Positions 6,920 to 8,479 of a stretch of 8,479 nt of DNA are shown one piece after another (positions within the stretch are counted from its first letter, which is position 1; each line of letters starts with the position of its first letter). The notes under the pieces are model-generated. The model made no database searches. It was not told the origin of the DNA and saw only the letters and a list, made by a program, of their open reading frames with translations. Location: contig JASFME010000091.1 in assembly GCA_050117725.1 (NCBI GenBank), forward strand, positions 1-8,479, read 5' to 3'. Source of the stretch: JASFJH01 sp050117725. GTDB taxonomy: Bacteria; Pseudomonadota; Gammaproteobacteria; AKS1. The position numbers were made by a program, and so were the translations under genes.

Positions 6920-7282
6920 TCAGAGTGTCGACACCCCCCCCATGATGGCCGCACCGATCCCGAACACGAAGCTGAGCACAAACGCGAGCAGCCCCAGCAG
7001 TGACAGCACGCCCATGATCGTGAAGTAGGTTTTCAGCTTGCTCAGCGAGGTGTGCAGCGCCATCTGGTCGCCGCTCTGGTAGGCCTGTTCAACCTGCGAG
7101 GCGGACTGGAACAGCAGTACCCCCATCCAGATCGGCAGCCAGGCGATAATGATACCGACGATCGACAGGGCAACCAGCACGCCATAGATGATCATGAGTA
7201 CGCCAACCAGTTTCATCCAGCCCTTGGCCATGAAGATCGGGCTGCTCAGATCCTGGACGAGGGTATTATTGTTATTTTCCAT
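6920..7282 (-). CDS. Small membrane protein, probable DUF5362 family
   Basis: This 120-residue protein has a short polar, asparagine-rich N-terminus (MENNNNT). A long hydrophobic stretch at about 24-58 (LVGVLMIIYGVLVALSIVGI, then IIAWLPIWMGVLLF) is enough for one or two membrane passes around a proline. A polar helix at about 62-85 (SQVEQAYQSGDQMALHTSLS) follows, then a second hydrophobic stretch at about 86-114. This pattern, with the SKGW-like (AKGWMKLVGVL) entry and AWLPIWMGVLLFQ core, fits what I recall of the DUF5362 family, whose function is unknown. The family call rests on memory of its consensus. The ATG at 7282 was chosen because GGGAGA lies 5 bases before it; a TTG at 7297 would extend the frame but would swallow that site. 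Near its 3' end is a run of eight G (minus strand). The gene has its own promoter and terminator, so it is a single-gene unit unrelated to the sucrose genes. Confidence 0.8.
   Translation of the reverse strand: MENNNNTLVQDLSSPIFMAKGWMKLVGVLMIIYGVLVALSIVGIIIAWLPIWMGVLLFQSASQVEQAYQSGDQMALHTSLSKLKTYFTIMGVLSLLGLLAFVLSFVFGIGAAIMGGVSTL
6934..6941. repeat. Homopolymer run of eight C (G on the coding strand)
   Basis: Eight C in a row on the plus strand read as GGGGGGGG in the minus-strand gene, covering the codons for Gly115-Gly116 and the start of Val117. It is followed on the minus strand by the palindrome GTGTCGACAC (6925-6934). Slippage here would change only the last few residues of the protein and its stop position. 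It is also a spot where a sequencing error could hide. Confidence 0.6.
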
Positions 7283-7287
7283 TTTTG

Positions 7288-7293
7288 TCTCCC
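7288..7293 (-). promoter_or_regulatory. Shine-Dalgarno site of the small membrane protein gene
   Basis: On the minus strand GGGAGA is followed by CAAAA and then the ATG at 7282, a spacing of 5-6 bases. This decides the start codon over the upstream TTG at 7297. Confidence 0.7.
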
Positions 7294-7315
7294 GCAACTA
7301 TTTGATTACAGAGCC

Positions 7316-7345
7316 AGTATAGGCGAGTGGTTCGTTGCTTGTCAT
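7316..7345 (-). promoter_or_regulatory. Sigma70-type promoter of the small membrane protein gene
   Basis: On the minus strand ATGACA (7345-7340, five of six matches to TTGACA) is separated by 18 bases from TATACT (7321-7316, five of six matches to TATAAT). Transcription would start near 7309, leaving a 5' leader of about 27 bases before the ATG at 7282 that contains the ribosome site. The -35 box lies within the region upstream of uvrD, so the two divergent genes may share or compete for this DNA. Confidence 0.6.
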
Positions 7346-7378
7346 GCGCGCTGATGCCAGTCGGGTTACAATATGCAC

Positions 7379-8479
7379 ATGGATGTATCCGATATTTTCA
7401 ATGCCCTGAATGATCAGCAGCGCGAGGCCGTTGCCGCCCCACCCGGCAACATGCTGATTGTTGCGGGCGCCGGCAGTGGCAAGACCCGGGTGCTGGCACA
7501 CCGCATTGCCTACCTGATCCGCACCGGCCAGGCGACCCCGCACAGTATCCTTGCCGTGACCTTTACCAACAAGGCGGCCCGCGAAATGCGCGAGCGCATC
7601 GAGCGCATGCTCGATATACCGGTGCGACAGATGTGGGTCGGGACCTTCCACGGTATTGCCCATCGCCTGCTACGTGCGCACTGGCGCGAAGCCGGCCTGC
7701 CGCAGACCTTCCAGATCCTCGACGCCGAGGACCAGCAGCGCACCATCCGCCGCGTCATGAAACAGCTCGAGATCGATGACGCACGCTGGCCACCGAAACA
7801 GGTGCAGTGGTTTATCAACGGGCAGAAAGATGAAGGCCGGCGCCCCGCACACGTCGATGACCATGGCGATATTTTCCAGAAGACCATGATCCGCATCTAC
7901 GCCGCCTACGAGGAACAATGCCAGCGTGCCGGGCTGGTGGACTTTGCCGAACTGTTGTTCCGCGCCCACGAGTTGTGGCTGCAGCATCCGGATCTGCTGG
8001 CGCACTACCAGCAACGCTTCAGGCATATTCTCGTTGACGAGTTCCAGGACACGAATGCGATCCAGTACGCCTGGCTGCGCGTGCTGGCCGGTGACCGCAT
8101 CCCGCTGTTTGCGGTCGGCGATGACGATCAGTCGATCTACGGCTGGCGCGGCGCACGCATCGAAAATATCCAGCGTTTCACTGACGACTTCGCCAATACG
8201 CAGGTGATCCGCCTTGAGCAGAATTACCGCTCCACCGGCACGATCCTGAATGCCGCAAACGCGCTGATTGCCTGTAACAACGGCCGGCTCGGCAAGGAGC
8301 TGTGGACCGAGGGCGAAGACGGCGAACCAATCAAGCTGTACGCCGCGTATAATGACCTCGACGAGGCACGTTATATCGTTGATACCATCTCGCAGTTCAT
8401 CGAGCGCGGTCATGCCCGCAGCGAGATGGCGATCCTGTACCGCTCGAATGCGCAGTCGCGGGTGCTCGAAGAGGCGCTC
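7379..8479 (+). CDS. uvrD: DNA helicase II UvrD, 5' part (cut by window end)
   Basis: 367 codons are visible, about half of the roughly 720-residue family. UvrD is a superfamily 1A helicase that moves 3' to 5' and unwinds DNA in nucleotide excision repair (with UvrABC) and methyl-directed mismatch repair (with MutL). Seen: the Q-motif region LNDQQREAVAAP at 10-21; Walker A GAGSGKT at 30-36; motif Ia AVTFTNKAAREM at 59-70; GTFHGIAHRLLRAH at 88-101; AGLVDFAELLFRAHELW at 184-200; Walker B LVDEFQDTN at 218-226; motif III VGDDDQSIYGWRGA at 246-259; motif IV RLEQNYRST at 278-286; and YRSNAQSRVLEEAL at the edge. Near-continuous resemblance to E. coli UvrD, including the MDVS start and DFAELL region, favours UvrD over Rep or PcrA. 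Motifs V and VI and the C-terminal part lie beyond the window. The ATG at 7379 was chosen by that likeness; an ATG at 7373 would add two residues. No good Shine-Dalgarno site and no LexA box (CTG-N10-CAG) are visible upstream. Confidence 0.95.
   Translation, partial: MDVSDIFNALNDQQREAVAAPPGNMLIVAGAGSGKTRVLAHRIAYLIRTGQATPHSILAVTFTNKAAREMRERIERMLDIPVRQMWVGTFHGIAHRLLRAHWREAGLPQTFQILDAEDQQRTIRRVMKQLEIDDARWPPKQVQWFINGQKDEGRRPAHVDDHGDIFQKTMIRIYAAYEEQCQRAGLVDFAELLFRAHELWLQHPDLLAHYQQRFRHILVDEFQDTNAIQYAWLRVLAGDRIPLFAVGDDDQSIYGWRGARIENIQRFTDDFANTQVIRLEQNYRSTGTILNAANALIACNNGRLGKELWTEGEDGEPIKLYAAYNDLDEARYIVDTISQFIERGHARSEMAILYRSNAQSRVLEEAL

Noticed and set aside
7335..7372. Plus-strand promoter with TTGCTT or TTGTCA and TACAAT for uvrD
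   Set aside because: The spacers would be 26 and 22 bases, too long for a normal sigma70 promoter, so it was not listed as a feature.
7670..8413. A 247-codon open frame on the minus strand
   Set aside because: It lies wholly opposite uvrD, whose helicase motifs are unmistakable, and its translation resembles no family I know. High GC on that stretch makes long antisense frames common.

Overview
The window looks like a chromosomal segment of a gammaproteobacterium, or a close relative. The partial helicase at the right end follows E. coli UvrD closely from its first residues (MDVS...). The middle holds a sucrose cluster (fructokinase, two-domain sucrose-phosphate synthase/phosphatase, sucrose synthase) of the kind known from ammonia-, methane- and sulfur-oxidising or halotolerant proteobacteria such as Nitrosomonas and Acidithiobacillus. 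The genus cannot be named from the sequence alone. Three-letter codons are used in the ordinary bacterial way, and I saw no tRNA, rRNA, CRISPR array, insertion sequence or integrase.

Layout: 20-1396 (+) is a radical SAM/PLP enzyme of the lysine 2,3-aminomutase (KamA) family. Its cofactor residues are present, but the two residues that bind the lysine side chain are replaced. After a 27-base gap containing a small hairpin comes the sucrose cluster, 1424-6887 (+): a PfkB-type fructokinase, a sucrose-phosphate synthase fused to a HAD phosphatase domain, and a full-length sucrose synthase. These three genes are joined by two 4-base ATGA stop/start overlaps. A strong hairpin between convergent genes (6884-6910) has a U-tract in the minus direction. 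It ends a small minus-strand membrane protein gene (6920-7282, probable DUF5362 family), which has its own recognisable promoter (7316-7345) and Shine-Dalgarno site. From 7379 to the window end runs uvrD on the plus strand, cut off after 367 codons.

How the genes work together: the fused synthase/phosphatase should make sucrose from NDP-glucose and fructose-6-phosphate. Sucrose synthase can convert sucrose plus NDP into NDP-glucose and fructose, and the fructokinase returns fructose to fructose-6-phosphate. The set is therefore a closed sucrose cycle linked to nucleotide sugars and glycogen, and sucrose probably serves as a compatible solute and/or carbon reserve. The aminomutase-like gene just upstream may share the transcript. 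Its altered pocket resembles the change reported for glutamate 2,3-aminomutase, and beta-glutamate is also a known compatible solute. A shared osmotic role is possible but remains inference.

No gene-free stretch exceeds 300 bases. The longest intergenic region (7283-7378) holds the promoter and ribosome site of the minus-strand gene and the start region of uvrD.
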